The translations under genes and the position numbers were made by a program. Under the pieces are notes generated by a model. That model searched no databases, was not told the origin of the DNA, and saw only the letters and a list, made by a program, of their open reading frames with translations. Positions 53,322 to 64,000 of a DNA stretch of 64,000 bases are shown piece after piece. The stretch is from Siphonodentalium dalli. Its lineage: Eukaryota > Mollusca > Scaphopoda > Gadilida > Siphonodentaliidae. The stretch lies in assembly GCA_032622095.1 (NCBI GenBank), contig CP136068.1, positions 148,253,365 to 148,317,364 of the forward strand, in the 5' to 3' direction. Within the stretch, counting starts at the first letter, position 1; each line of letters starts with the position of its first letter.

Positions 53322-54100
53322 TTAAAGACATATATTGTGGACTTCTTTGAGTGAATAAAATAATATTCAATGCATGCATGTACACGTTTACAACAATGAC
53401 GTTATTTTCTGCCTGTTTTGGTATCAAATTTATAAAAAATAACTAATTTGGGAAAGATTAAAGGGGTACTGTACGCCAAATGTTGTTGTTGGTTTCTATA
53501 GTCTCCGAGTCGGAGAATAAGGTAACAATTTTTTCATTATTTGAAAGTCTGTCGAGTACGAAGTAGTGTTACGGATGACAAATTTACCGGAATGCAAAAA
53601 TACAAATTGTCGTTGTCGAGTAATTTTTGTACAGTTTTCAACCAAATGAATCAAATAAAAGTTATATTATAGGCATACTAGTCCCATATAATCATTTAAG
53701 TTATTGTATCGTCGCTAGTCAGTGAGTGGCTTGAGTGTTCTCCCCGTACCATCATAATATTTTAAGCGATCGTGTGTGCGATCGGTTTAACAATCCAGTA
53801 TCCATCAATTACTTTGTTTGATTACGGAAATTCGTAATTTAATTGACGCCATTTTATGGCTCCAGTCATAAATTCAATTTATATCAAATTATTAACTTTT
53901 AAATTATTAAATTTTAAGATAGCCTATTAACCTGAGCGTTTACAGAATACATCTTCGACTCAAATAACTTATGTTTCTATATATTATCGATATTAGATCG
54001 TTGTTGTCACCGGAAATTTAATGAAAATGGCATACAGTACCCCTTTAATTTATACTAGGTTTTATATTTACCCCAGTCGGAGTGTTTCGCATCACTTTAA
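53322..54100 (+). mobile_element. MITE-A copy carrying a nested MITE-B
   Basis: The left part (TTAAAGACATATATTGTGG) and the right part (CAGTCGGAGTGTTTCGCATC, ending CTTTAA) belong to MITE-A. MITE-B (53458-54048) lies between them and is bounded by TTAA on both sides. The MITE-A copy is shortened internally, so an older deletion plus a later insertion is the simplest history. Confidence 0.8.
53458..54048 (-). mobile_element. MITE-B, 591 bp, copy 2
   Basis: TTAAAGGGGTACTGTACGCC at the left and GGCATACAGTACCCCTTTAA at the right. It is the reverse complement of 42271-42861 with the same total length and only scattered differences seen by eye. TTAA at both edges. Confidence 0.92.
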
Positions 54101-54853
54101 GCCAAACTATATTTTCAAATGGATTATACAACCTGCCCACCTATTTGAATTTCACTTCACACGAGCAGCCGGTCGAGACCAGTCCTATATAACTATACCT
54201 ATATATATATATTATACAGTACTTACGTTTGGTAGGAAGCAGGCAGGGGTCTAAATCCAAAGGGGAAGTGTGCGCGAAACTAACGTTATATATAGGGAAG
54301 TATGCATGTACACCAGCACACCTGTAAGTTTCACAGGGTATATAGACGATCAATCTGTGTTTTCGTGACTATGATAAGGAAATCAGAAGCGGCTATATAT
54401 CGAGTAATTGATAATAGTTTATTGCCCAAAATAATTGAGGAGCTACGCTCCCCGATACTATAATAATAAGCTATACTTATACATTGGAAAATTACCGTTT
54501 TCACTTCAAGAATCGGAATTTTAATTTAATATTTTCTGCAAAGTTCATGCACACGGGATAATATGTAAATACATATGTAGATATGACCATTGTGATCCCA
54601 ATCTCAAATACTGGTCCATTTCCGTAGCCAACCCTTTATAAAAAAAAGACTGGTACACTATGTTTAAAACACAGGTGATTGGAACAGGTAAATGGTGTAA
54701 TTTGTAAAGTGAATCGCGATTCGTCACCATATTATACGCACACAGTCATGTAGACCCACCCATTTATTTTTACTCTATTCGTCTATTGACATTGACCCAT
54801 TTCACCAAGGTATTTTTACCGGGGATCTAAGTATGCATTGTGGTGGTTCTACT

Positions 54854-55976
54854 CAGGGATGTGGCTAGAGGGTCTCCGCTGGGGGGGGGGGGGGGTGTCC
54901 ACCTTGGGAATTTCCAACTGCACCCCCCCCTTTGAGTCGGAATCACACCAACACAACTTTTTGCATAATTCCATTTGCACCCCCCCCCCCCTTTGCCCCT
55001 TGAGTCGGAATCGCACCAACACAACTTTTTGCATAATTCCATATGCACCCCCCCCCCCTGTATGAGAACATTAAGATATTTTAACCTGAAAATTGCCCCC
55101 AAAAAAACAACTAGTGATCTAATTCCAGACAAATGCACGCAGCTACCGACAACAGACCAGGAAACACCGGGCCGACCATGGTTGTTTGGCCCGGTGTGAG
55201 AATTTTTTTTAAACTATACAAGAAAATCGCAAATCCTAGCATCTAGACTGGCCTCAACTGAAGCTTTCCTAGTGTTGGAAATTTCAAACCTCATGCTCCC
55301 CATCAGGTTGGAAAATTCTTCAACTGATGACCATTTATGTCTACAAGTTTGACCAAATGTAGTAAAATATTGTTTTGCTAAACTAATTATCAGTTTTGTA
55401 TTGGCCATGTGGATGGGACAATGACACACCGGGCCGACCATGGTTCGGCTCGGTGTGCGAAAATTTTGAAATCTGAACAAGAAAATCGCAAAATCCTAAC
55501 ATCTAGACTAGCCTCAAGCCTTCCTACTGTTGGAAATTTCAAACCCTACACCCCCACTTAGGTTGGAAAATTTCCAACTGATGACAATTCCAATGACAAT
55601 GTTGACCAATTGTATGACAATATTGTTTTCTTAAATTAACTAGAAGTTTTTGACTGGCCACGGGGGAGGGACCAGGACACAAGCTTTCCAAGTGTTGGAA
55701 TTTTCCAACCTGTCACCCCCTAAGGTTGGAAAATTTCCAACTGATGACCATTTCTGTCAAAATTTTGGACCAAAAATAGGAACATATGCAAATATTGGCC
55801 GAAAAACAATAAATTCCCCCCAATAAATTGTTTTATAATCAAACTACAACGACATTTTCAACCTATTGTTGGTGTGAAATTTCGTTGTGGCAGGTATGAA
55901 ATTTCCAACTATTGAAAATATAGCTCTCTGCTGGGGGGTGAGACACCCCCCACACCCCCCTCTAGCCACATCCCTG
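54854..55976 (-). mobile_element. hAT-like non-autonomous element, copy 2 (inverted)
   Basis: 1,123 bp, the reverse complement of 36514-37637, with CAGGGATGTGG/CCACATCCCTG ends and an 8-bp target duplication GTTCTACT (54846-54853, 55977-55984). Identity to copy 1 is high, with differences mainly in homopolymer length. It is non-coding. Confidence 0.93.
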
Positions 55977-55984
55977 GTTCTACT

Positions 55985-57900
55985 AGTGTAAGTCTACGAG
56001 GGTAATTTACATCGATATTATAAAGGGAAACTGTACACTAAATCCAGCCATTTATGGGACCATCTCGTGTTATACTCAACAGAATATATGCAACAAATGA
56101 ATTTTGAGCCAGGGATGAGTGCAAAATACATTCAAGTGCTCTATGTACGATGTAAAAACAACATGGTAATTATAACGGAAAGGATCGGTGTATATGGCTC
56201 GAGGTAATTTACCGCGATAGCACAGGGATATTTTTTGGAAGCCTTAACATTTGAGACAACAGATTTGAAGTCATATGGATGGCACATGTGATTACATAAG
56301 GTGTTAAACTCTTCTGTATTTAGCTGACTTATTTATAAGAATATTCTTTTCCCTCTCTGTTAACGTTTGAATATGACACCGGCATCGTACACTTGTTTTC
56401 CACTGCGTAACGAGCAAAATAGGATTTTATTCTCAGAAATGAGACAGAAAACACATCAGCTGCGAAATGTGCTATTGTGAATAGAGTTATCGCTTATGTC
56501 CGTGTGAAGATACTCTAGTAAAAGCCAGGCAACCATGCTTTACATGGCTCGATCTACTCTGGTAAAATATGGTAAAGCCAGATAAATAATGATACACTCT
56601 GGTAAAATTTAACCACGTAAAGTCCACGTAAAAGGGACATGCCATTGTAAATTATAAGTAAATACATGGTACCCCACTTACACTATATATATACTCTGGT
56701 AAATCCTGGTGTATTACCATTTAACCATTACATACAACAAGTTATCCAAACAACTATGAAATATTGAATTAGTTCCATTCAGTAGAAGGAGTAGATCGAT
56801 CTATGATACCCCAGCAATAATTTGTAATTTTACTTCCTTTATTTGAGATATTTACACTGGTTCTATATAGGTACCGGTACGTACAGTTACAGTACGTACA
56901 TATTTTTGATGATGGATCGACCCATCATGGGGGTACATATATAAAACATAAATGAGCATTGAGGGGTGAAGGAAAGGGCCTATCGGTCCTTTTGACCATC
57001 CCGGTGATAGCCCCCCCCCCCCCAATGACCTTCCTAAAAATGAACATTCTACTCCAGATTTCGATCATCACTAACACAAGGTAGATTTATAATCTTAAGC
57101 TCAGAAACAGGAATTATTATCCAATGACATATTGCAAGTAAAAGGACTATAATATAAATATAAGATAAATCTTTTATTTTATGTTAGTCAAAATAAATAA
57201 CCAATCCATTATAATTTGAAGTATTGACAAAACGGCTTTCCGTAGATTCCTGCCCTTTGTTGTCGACCGCGGTTCGTTTCGCCCCAGGTATGTTCCGGGT
57301 CAGGTTTTAAACAATTAGGTTTTAAATTTTCAAATTGAACTTGACAGGTGCGTGCTGAGGTGACAGTTTTAATCACAACAACGCTGTTTTTTTTGACAGT
57401 TTTCGCTTCTAGATGTGCAATATCTTTATCTGACGCCCTCTGACTCTAGACGATTACAAGAGCAAAACGAACTAACTTTCCTATTCTCGATTCATCCAAC
57501 TTCCAACTTCCAAGTTCAGAAAAAAGAAAAAGCGAGCACATATACGAAATTCCATGCAATCGATTAATCAATAATTATACATGTATGGATATTGAAAACT
57601 GAAAGGGAATTTGAGATACATCTTATATGTCATGCTGGGAATTTATGTCCCGGGGCCTTAATTATCGAAGACGGATAGGGATAACGTCATGATATAGTCA
57701 ACGACGTTTCTTCGATAAAAACTATAAATTAAGCAGCATGGCATCGTAGAAGTTTCACATTCTGTGTTTTATGACTATCGCCAATCGCACCTTTCCCACG
57801 CGTGTAACAACAAAAAACTTCACAGCTGCGAATTTTGGTACGGCCAAAACCGTCCGGCCGTACCCGCTCCTACGCCACTAAAATTGGGTTGTACTTCATT
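55985..57900. other. No supported gene
   Basis: ACTCTGGTAAA-type strings recur four to five times at about 56510-56710. A C run is at about 57010. No exon pattern was found. Confidence 0.5.
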
Positions 57901-57914
57901 GATTTTTATTTGAT

Positions 57915-58070
57915 GTAATCACAGAAGTTGGAATCACTGACTTTTATGCCATTTTTTTGTGATTTTTTGGGGAGTTAATTATAGGCATTAGCCTACTTTA
58001 GACCCTAATGCCTATAACTCCCCAAAAAATGGCATAAAAGTCAGTGATTCCAACTTCTGTGGATGTAATA
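57915..58070. mobile_element. ~150-bp foldback element
   Basis: GATGTAATCACAGAAGTTGG...ATGCCATTTTTT and GGGGAGTTA-TATAGGCATTAG are answered by CTAATGCCTATAACTCCCC and ...CCAACTTCTGTGGATGTAAT. The left arm has an extra GTGATTTTTT. The arms are otherwise nearly perfect, suggesting a young or recently converted hairpin. Confidence 0.85.
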
Positions 58071-58304
58071 ATAAATAATATACACATGTAATATAATATA
58101 ACTTAAGTATAATATCTTTATTCGAGTTTAAAGTTTAAAAACAAAATTAGAAAATGAAGTATAATGACATAATTAATGTGAACGAAGTTTAATGAACGAA
58201 GTTTAAAAATAAAATTTAAAAATGAAGTTTAATATGATGAACGAAGTGTGATATGAACGAATGGTTGACAATTAATTTAAGTTTTCGATGGGGCTAGTAT
58301 ATAG

Positions 58305-58445
58305 TTACTGCCTGAGCCTCTTCCTGTAGAAGGGAACCATGGTGTAGAAATCTACCGGTAAGCTGGTACTACCCATCGTATTCATCCGCCGATGCCAGGC
58401 TTCTATATCGTTGTTGGTGCGAACATCATCGAGCTGTGAGCTGTG
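58305..58445 (-). pseudogene. MULE-type transposase C-terminal fragment
   Basis: The minus frame reads QLDDVRTNNDIEAWHRRMN...SLPVDFYTMVPFYRKR and a stop at 58305. RTNN-x-(I/V)-E-x-WH-x-R is the conserved C-terminal signature of FLYWCH/MULE-type transposase-derived proteins common in invertebrates. The catalytic part is absent, and the LINE fragment follows upstream. Confidence 0.6.
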
Positions 58446-58599
58446 ATCTTCGGTCTTCTTATAAGCCTAGAGGCTTGTGTTGACCTCTTCGTTAGTTCCA
58501 AATACTTTTGTAACTATCTGTGGCGTTTTTGGCGACGTGCTTGTATTTACAGTGCATTAAAATTGTTTTTTTGGTTTTTCATTATTGAATTTAAAATAA

Positions 58600-59410
58600 A
58601 ATTTGTTGGTTCTTCCTCTCCAGGTGTCATTCAGAATTGATTTAAATTCATTGACATCTGTCGCTCCCGTACATAACTCGGTCAGGCTGTTCCAACAGTT
58701 TGTGCTGCGAGGTACAAAGCTGTTGGCTGATGTATTGTTCTTATGGATTTCTTTTTGTAGTTTGTCTTTGTGTCCTCTTTGTGGTTGTTGAGTATGATTT
58801 TTTTGCTAATGGTAGGACTACTGTATCTATTTTGTTTAATACTTTAAACATTTGTATCATATCGCACCTCCCTCGACGGTATTTGAGTGTCGGTAGTCCA
58901 AGATGTTTATTTCTTCCCTCGTTGTCTTGATATTGCATATTGTTGGTAGTTGTCAGTTTAGTGGATCTTCTCTGGACGCTTTCGATTAATATCTGGTGTT
59001 TCTGTAGGTGCGGGTTCCATATTGATGAGGCATACTCGACCATTGATCTGATGAGGGATTTATATAGAATCTTTAGCATGTTGTCATCTATGTAGTTGAA
59101 GGATCTTCTAATTAGTCCTATTCTTTGATTCGCTTTGTTGACTGCTGTTGATATGTGTGAGTTGAAAGATAGTGCTGAGTCAAATATAACGCCAATGTCC
59201 TTCTCATATTCAGTTGGCTGGATTTGTATTTCTTTATTTGCTTCTTTTATGTGGTAGCTGAATTTTGGGTTTTCTCGTCCTAGATGGAGTACTTTGCATT
59301 TGGCTGCATTGAATCTCAGGAGCCATCTATCTGACCAATCTGATAATGTATCTAGGTCTTGTTGGAGTCTCATTTTGTCTTGGATATCCTTGATATCTGT
59401 GTATATTTAG
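58600..59410 (-). pseudogene. CR1/Jockey-like LINE reverse transcriptase, C-terminal part
   Basis: Frame 58741-59373 begins DKMRLQQDLDTLSDWSDRWL and continues with FNAAKCKVLHLGR, YEKDIGVIFDSALSF, IGLIRRSFNY, LIRSMVEYASSIWNP and the VQRR-TKL segment. This is the conserved region after the palm of CR1/Jockey-type reverse transcriptases. Near 58757 the frame changes, and NSFVPRSTNCWNSLTELC...FKSILNDTW continues to about 58600, the usual C-terminus. The YADD catalytic region is lost through 5' truncation at about 59410, where a satellite begins. Confidence 0.88.
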
Positions 59411-59950
59411 CTCAACTTTACTTTGTAAAGTTTGAGCTATTGCCATGGCTTGGTATCCGTCGTCCGTGTGTGATGCGTCAACAATTTCCTTTAGCACAGG
59501 CTACAGGTCGTACCTTTGGTCGGATCATTATAAAATTTGTCATGACTGTTGACATTGACATGTAGATGGGAACGAGTCATTTTGGGTTCATTCGGGAAAA
59601 AAACATGGCCGCCAGTGGCCATCTTGGATTTCAATATTCAATCCATTAGCACGGGCTACAGGTCGTACTGTTCGTCTGATCATCATGAAATTTGTCATGA
59701 ATGTTAATATTGACATGTAGATGGGATCGAGTAATTTTGGGGTTCGGCCAAAAAACATGGCCACCGGCAGCCATCTTAGATTTTACTCTTTGCATGACTA
59801 AATTCTCTGGCACGGCCTACAGGTCATACCTTTGGTCGGATTATGATAAATTTTTTCATGGATGTTAACAATGACATGTAGATGGGAACGAGTCATTTTG
59901 GGGTTATTCGGCTAAAAAACATGGCCGCCACCAGCCATTTTGGATTTTAC
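59408..59950 (+). repeat. ~170-bp satellite, left block
   Basis: Units contain TTTAGCACGGGCTACAGGTC, GTACCTTTGGTCGGATCAT, GACATGTAGATGGGAACGAG, TCATTTTGGGGTCATTCGG and AACATGGCCGCCAGCAGCC. About three copies. The left boundary, AGCTCAACTT, is repeated in inverse at about 61515, so the whole array may be one inverted-end element. Confidence 0.85.
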
Positions 59951-60840
59951 TCTTTGTATGACTAAATCCTTTAGGCCTAAACAAAAAAGTCGTTTGTTTC
60001 CGCTAACCCGACCGACCCTATTTTAAACCCCCGACCCTAAACTTTTTATTGCCATTGCAAATTTTTTTTTTTAAATTGGACCAAAAAAAAAACAAAACAA
60101 TTATATATATTGACATAAGAAATTTTAGTTTACAAAAAGATTTAAGTTTAACAGTTGGAATCATACTGTAAAGTACATGTACCCGTTATGTTTGGCTTTA
60201 TCTAGCTTTCATCTGTGAAAACTTCAAATAGTTTCAGTTCAGGTTTGTTATGATGCAGACTTCAGTATTTCAATCAAATACAGTACAGGAACATTAACAA
60301 TTTGATCGAATCAACCTGGTTATCAGGTGGGATCTCATAATAGCAAATGAAAAATTAACATAGAGATTAGTACTATAAATAGTAAATACTAACTAAATAG
60401 ACATTGTTTCTGTACTACATGTATGTGTCTCACTTGAATTTTATAAAATAGCCTATTATATGAATTAGAGTGATAATGGTAAGTCTCATTTCAAGCATCA
60501 TAAGCATAATCCATTGAACCAAAAGATATCTGACAATAAGTTATAAGCATTTCCAATCCATACATATATAAAAATTTCCAAAGTTATGCTTGAGAAACTT
60601 GATCAAATTGACCTCTCAGTAAAATTCAAAATACTGACTCAAAGTGCCCTAGATTAGCTCTAAATGAAATGGATTTTCAAAATTTTTCCAGGGGAGAACC
60701 CCCACCATCAGCAGGGGGTCACCCCACCCAAACCTTCCTCCGCTCAGGCCTTCAGGTTATGTCTTTGGCATATCATTGCCCAAAAACAGTTGACCCCAAA
60801 AATACCTAGATCCTTCACCGAATGCAGAGGAGAAGGTGGG
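59951..60840. other. Insertion within the satellite, no gene
   Basis: AT-rich sequence interrupting the array. Its right side contains a GGGGAGAACCCCCACC-type segment. No recognised element or target duplication. Confidence 0.45.
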
Positions 60841-61530
60841 AAATTGGAATGTAGATGGGAACGAGTCATTTTGGGGTCATTCGGCCAAAAAACGTGGCTG
60901 CCAGCAGCCATCTTGGATTTTACTCTTTGTATGACTAAATCCTTTAGCACGGGCTACAGGTCGTACCTTTAGTCTGATCATCATAAAATTTGTCATGAAT
61001 GTTAATAATGACATGTAGATGGGAACGAGTCATTTTGGGGTCATTCGGCCAAATAATATGGCCATCAGCAGCCATCTTGGATTTTACTCTTTGTATGACT
61101 AAATCCTTTAGCACGGGCTACAGGTCGTACCTTTAGTCTGATCATCAAAAAATTTGTCATGGCTGTTGAAATTGGAATGTAGATGGGAACGAGTCATTTT
61201 GGGGTCATTCGGACAAAAAACATGGCCGCCAGTGGCCATCTTGGATTTTACTCTTTGTATGACTTCCGTAAATTCTTTAGCATGGGCTGCAGGTCGTACC
61301 TTTAGTCTGATCATCTTAAAATTTGTCATGAATGTTAATAATGACATGTAGATGGGAACGACTCATTTTGGGGTCATTCAGCCAAAAACAGGGCCGCCAG
61401 CAGCCATCTTGGATTTTACTTTTCTCTTCATGTCTATAAAACTAGTATTAGACATTCAACTTTCCACATTCCTAATCGCTCCATTGACTGTAATACATTA
61501 AATTATTCCCTTTCCAAGTTGAGCTACAGT
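60841..61530 (+). repeat. ~170-bp satellite, right block
   Basis: About three and a half units of the same satellite as 59408-59950, ending in a CCAAGTTGAGCT boundary. Frames across it are repeat translations. Confidence 0.85.
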
Positions 61531-62220
61531 GTCATTGACACTTTCATTTTGTGTCATCGGCGAACAGTTTGCATTGCGATTTGATGTTTCAAATTGGTTG
61601 ATTCCCATTTCATACATGTAGATGCTCCAGCTCTCTGGCGGCAAGGACGAACTCTACTATCCATTGCTGCTGCATATATTCGACGACCTCTCTTATCGTC
61701 GTACCTTCCAATGGAAACATGCAGCACCTTTAATATCTGTATCCGGGAATGCTTCTCTTACAGCTTTCCAAGCCGCTGTAAAATAGAAAACAATTGTTAG
61801 AATTTAAGAATTGTTAGAATTTAGAAAATTGGTTGATTCCCATGTCCCAAAGTCGGTGTGGACTGTGTGGCCACAGGCCACAAATATCACAATCAACAGC
61901 ATGCTGTTTAGGATACACCTCCACTTCGCAGTGAATGCAAGGAAACTTAATTGCAGATTGAAGATAACCCACACTCAAGTCTAGTCTCAAGAGTTAATAT
62001 ACCCAGTTCCGTCAGCATCGTTCAAAGGGTGTTTGTATATTCACCTCGCAGTTAATAATAGTGAGATGAATGCCGATCACTAAGTGTTGTGATAAATTAA
62101 TGAACCCTTTGCATAAATAATTTGTTTTAAAAGCACCCCTTTTAATTAGTCATCACTTACCTTAAGTGCCGTTCAGTTGTCAAAACATCGTGTCATTCTT
62201 CTTTACTCCAGTCCACACAT
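61531..62220. other. No supported gene
   Basis: A short plus frame at 61594-61800 has no recognised motif. No repeat structure was recognised. Confidence 0.45.
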
Positions 62221-62224
62221 TGAC

Positions 62225-62716
62225 ATAATTAATGAATTAACACATGTTTTATTGGTCAAAAACTTTAATAATATATCATCAAGGAACATAATTACTATTA
62301 ACACTTTTGGGACAAACTGCCCGTGTTTATCGGGATGACCTGCCCCGAAAACAGCTGAAGGGCAGGTTGACTCAGGGGTGTGTAGTCCCTTTCCCAAAAT
62401 TTGTCAGTCCAACGATTTGCAGTAGCTTCTGTCAGACTCAATTCCCAAACTGCCAAACTTGGCCAAAGCTATAATTAATGAATTAACACATGTTTTATTG
62501 GTCAAAAACTTTAATAATATATCATCAAGGAACATAATTACTATTAACAATTTTGGGACAAACCGCCCGTGTTTATCGGGACGACCTGCCCCGAAAACAG
62601 CTGAAGGGCAGGTTGACTCAGGGGTGTGTAGTCCCTTTCCCAATTTTTGTCAGTCCAACGATTTGCAGTAGCTTCTGTCAGACTCAATTCCCAAACTGCC
62701 AAACTTGGCCATAGCT
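62225..62716. repeat. 246-bp tandem duplication
   Basis: ATAATTAATGAATTAACACA starts both units (62225 and 62471). They differ at only a few positions (for example CACTTTTGGG/CAATTTTGGG and GATGACC/GACGACC). The near identity indicates a recent duplication. Minus-strand frames (GKGLHTPESTCPSAVFGAG) are copies of each other and are not supported as genes. Confidence 0.92.
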
Positions 62717-63032
62717 CACTTTGGCTGAAGGGGTCACTCTCACCAAAAAAATTTGAAAATGTGCTGAAGAGTACACATGGTATGTGATCGGCACTAACAC
62801 TGTTACTTAAATTGTGTTTCTGAAAGTCTGGCACCCATTAGCAGTTTGTTTTCAATTCATTATAATGTTCATTGGAACGTAAACAATTATTCTCTAACAT
62901 AAATCATGGCATATACAAAAACTAAACGTCATTTAGAATGACATTTCAAACCCTGTGTACCCTTTTAGCACATTTTCAAATCCTGTGTACCCTTCAGCAC
63001 TTTTTTTGGTGAGAGTGACTCCTTCAGCCTCA
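62716..63032. mobile_element. Inverted-repeat element carrying a dispersed repeat
   Basis: The left arm, TCACTTTGGCTGAAGGGGTC...AATGTGCTGAAGAGTACAC, and the right arm, GTGTACCCTTCAGCAC...GAGTGACTCCTTCAGCCTCAC, are inverted relatives of about 60 bp. The centre includes the block shared with 19636-19730. Confidence 0.7.
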
Positions 63033-63258
63033 CTTTGTGGACTGTCACTATACCCGGTAGTTAGTAGGCCTGCCTACATGGAGGTTCCCACATGATAATT
63101 CATTGCAGGTCAGCAATTATCAGAATACATAATACCAGCGCTTGCTCTCGTCAAACTCCTCTCAACTTACTCAAGTTTAAGATACATAATCCGTATTTGA
63201 TGGTCCCTGTATCAATAATCCAGTTGCAACAACGGAATTTCACCAAAAGCCAATTTAG

Positions 63259-63363
63259 TTAACCCTTTCAGTGCCAAGTCCGATTTTTGTATCAATAAAT
63301 TTGAAAAATGATCAAGGAAATATGGGTTGATACAAAAATCGGACTTGGCACTGAAAGGGTTAT
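63259..63363. mobile_element. 101-bp foldback, piggyBac-like ends
   Basis: Perfect 35-nt inverted arms (63261-63295 and 63327-63361) start with AACCCTTTCAGTGCCAAGTC, preceded on the left by TT to give TTAACCC. TTAACCCTTT-GTGCC is a piggyBac-type terminus. The right edge is TTAT instead of TTAA. The loop is 31 nt. Confidence 0.85.
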
Positions 63364-63364
63364 G

Positions 63365-64000
63365 CAAATTAGTTTATTACCAATAAATACTAACAATACC
63401 AGCCCTGTTAATTAGCGTCAGCTATCGGCTGTACCGAGGCGATTGACTAAGCAAACAGAAATTTCGTTGACTATTTTTTGGCTGAGGCAAATCACGCAGT
63501 ACTATTTTTTTGGCAAAATTCAAAAACATGACTGCAGACATTGTCTTAGTGTCACACTGTGGAAGTCTGCAGACTGCAAAAATTCATTGTTGAATGTCAA
63601 GGACTTTACTGAAATAATATTTATTACACATGTATCTTGATAATCAGTAATTTTATTAAAGCCAGACCCAACCAAGGTCTGCTATGGATGATAATAGGCC
63701 AAGTTCTAATCGTGAACTGAAATTATACTTGTATGTGTACTGTGTAGAGCATGCTACTACATGTATGATAATGTGGATCCTTGCCTTTTTAATATTTCTG
63801 GCCTTGGAAATTTTTAGCATAGGCAATTTTTTGCTAATTATTAGGGCTGTACCGGTAATACCAATCACGATATCATATTTTCTGTAAAAGTCCTACAGTA
63901 ACGGTTTTTCTTGGTAGTTTGGAGGTGATGTGGCAATTCAAATTCCAATTTATCTTGAAAAGCCCATAAGAAAAATGCGATACCACCATCAGGAAACATT
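63365..64000. other. No supported gene
   Basis: AT-rich DNA. The short frame at 63684-63887 is hydrophobic near its end but has no supporting context. Confidence 0.45.

Noticed and set aside
54827-55199. Pro-rich proteins near 55 kb
   Set aside because: They come from C and G runs in the hAT-like non-coding element.
59359-61351. Repeated small plus-strand frames (HFGQKTWPP type)
   Set aside because: Satellite translations repeated with each unit; no conserved start or domain.
62203-62643. Two related minus-strand genes (GKGLHTPEST frames)
   Set aside because: They are the two halves of a recent 246-bp duplication with no recognised domain.

Overview
This window is eukaryotic, AT-rich and dominated by repeats. 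It most likely comes from a marine invertebrate, and a lophotrochozoan such as a mollusc is my best guess. The evidence is short exons with GT/AG borders and matching phases, a C-type lectin gene, relics of animal-type transposons (CR1/Jockey-like LINEs, a tyrosine recombinase, a Helitron-like polyprotein, a KRBA2/SCAND3-type integrase, a MULE-type transposase), many MITEs, and long satellites. Nothing prokaryotic is present: no operons, no CRISPR and no dense coding. No intact gene of more than a few exons is visible, and most open frames are chance, satellite or transposon translations.

Layout. 0-3 kb: weak minus-strand exon-like frames and a 0.7-kb direct duplication with a (TG)n tract. 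3.5-4.1 kb: a duplicated module of CArG boxes plus an NRF-1-type palindrome. 4.5-7.0 kb: a broken Helitron-like polyprotein (herpes-tegument-type cysteine protease fold, then a Cys-rich pre-helicase segment) followed by possible 3' terminal signals. 7.0-10.2 kb: a 232-bp repeat, an array of small hairpins and a GC-rich frameshifted tyrosine recombinase. 10.5-21 kb: mostly featureless AT-rich DNA with a LINE 3' fragment at 13.3-14.1 kb, repeat copies and a 400-bp TTAA element. 21-22.1 kb: an integrase pseudogene split by a TTAA element.

23.3-29.5 kb: a plus-strand C-type lectin gene (an EGF-like exon and two CTLD exons, then stop and polyA signal) whose introns hold foldbacks, a diverged hAT-like copy and a 68-bp satellite. 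29.8-35.3 kb: inverted-repeat elements, including a 1.6-kb TTAA element, and a satellite of about 410 bp. 35.8-39 kb: candidate minus-strand paralogous exons related to those at the window start, and a 1,124-bp hAT-like element. 39-46.2 kb: a 44-bp minisatellite, a dense palindrome cluster, then a minisatellite of about 50 bp split by a 591-bp TTAA MITE and a 2.3-kb nearly full-length palindrome.

46.9-48.6 kb: two exons of a small secreted, Cys-containing protein on the minus strand. Its first 5' splice site has been copied as a tandem array inside the intron. 48.6-56 kb: TTAA elements (one nested), repeats sharing their end with the Helitron-like relic, and the inverted partner of the hAT-like element. 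57.9-64 kb: foldbacks, MULE and LINE 3' fragments, a satellite of about 170 bp and a 246-bp tandem duplication.

The only host genes I would defend are the C-type lectin gene and the small secreted protein gene, both incomplete here. Everything else is mainly a record of transposition: 8-bp target duplications for the hAT-like pair, TTAA for several MITE families, and TTA for the large palindrome. I did not find convincing evidence of a new multi-gene system. The most unusual structures are the splice-donor array, the 2.3-kb palindrome, the interrupted minisatellite and the duplicated CArG/NRF-1 module.
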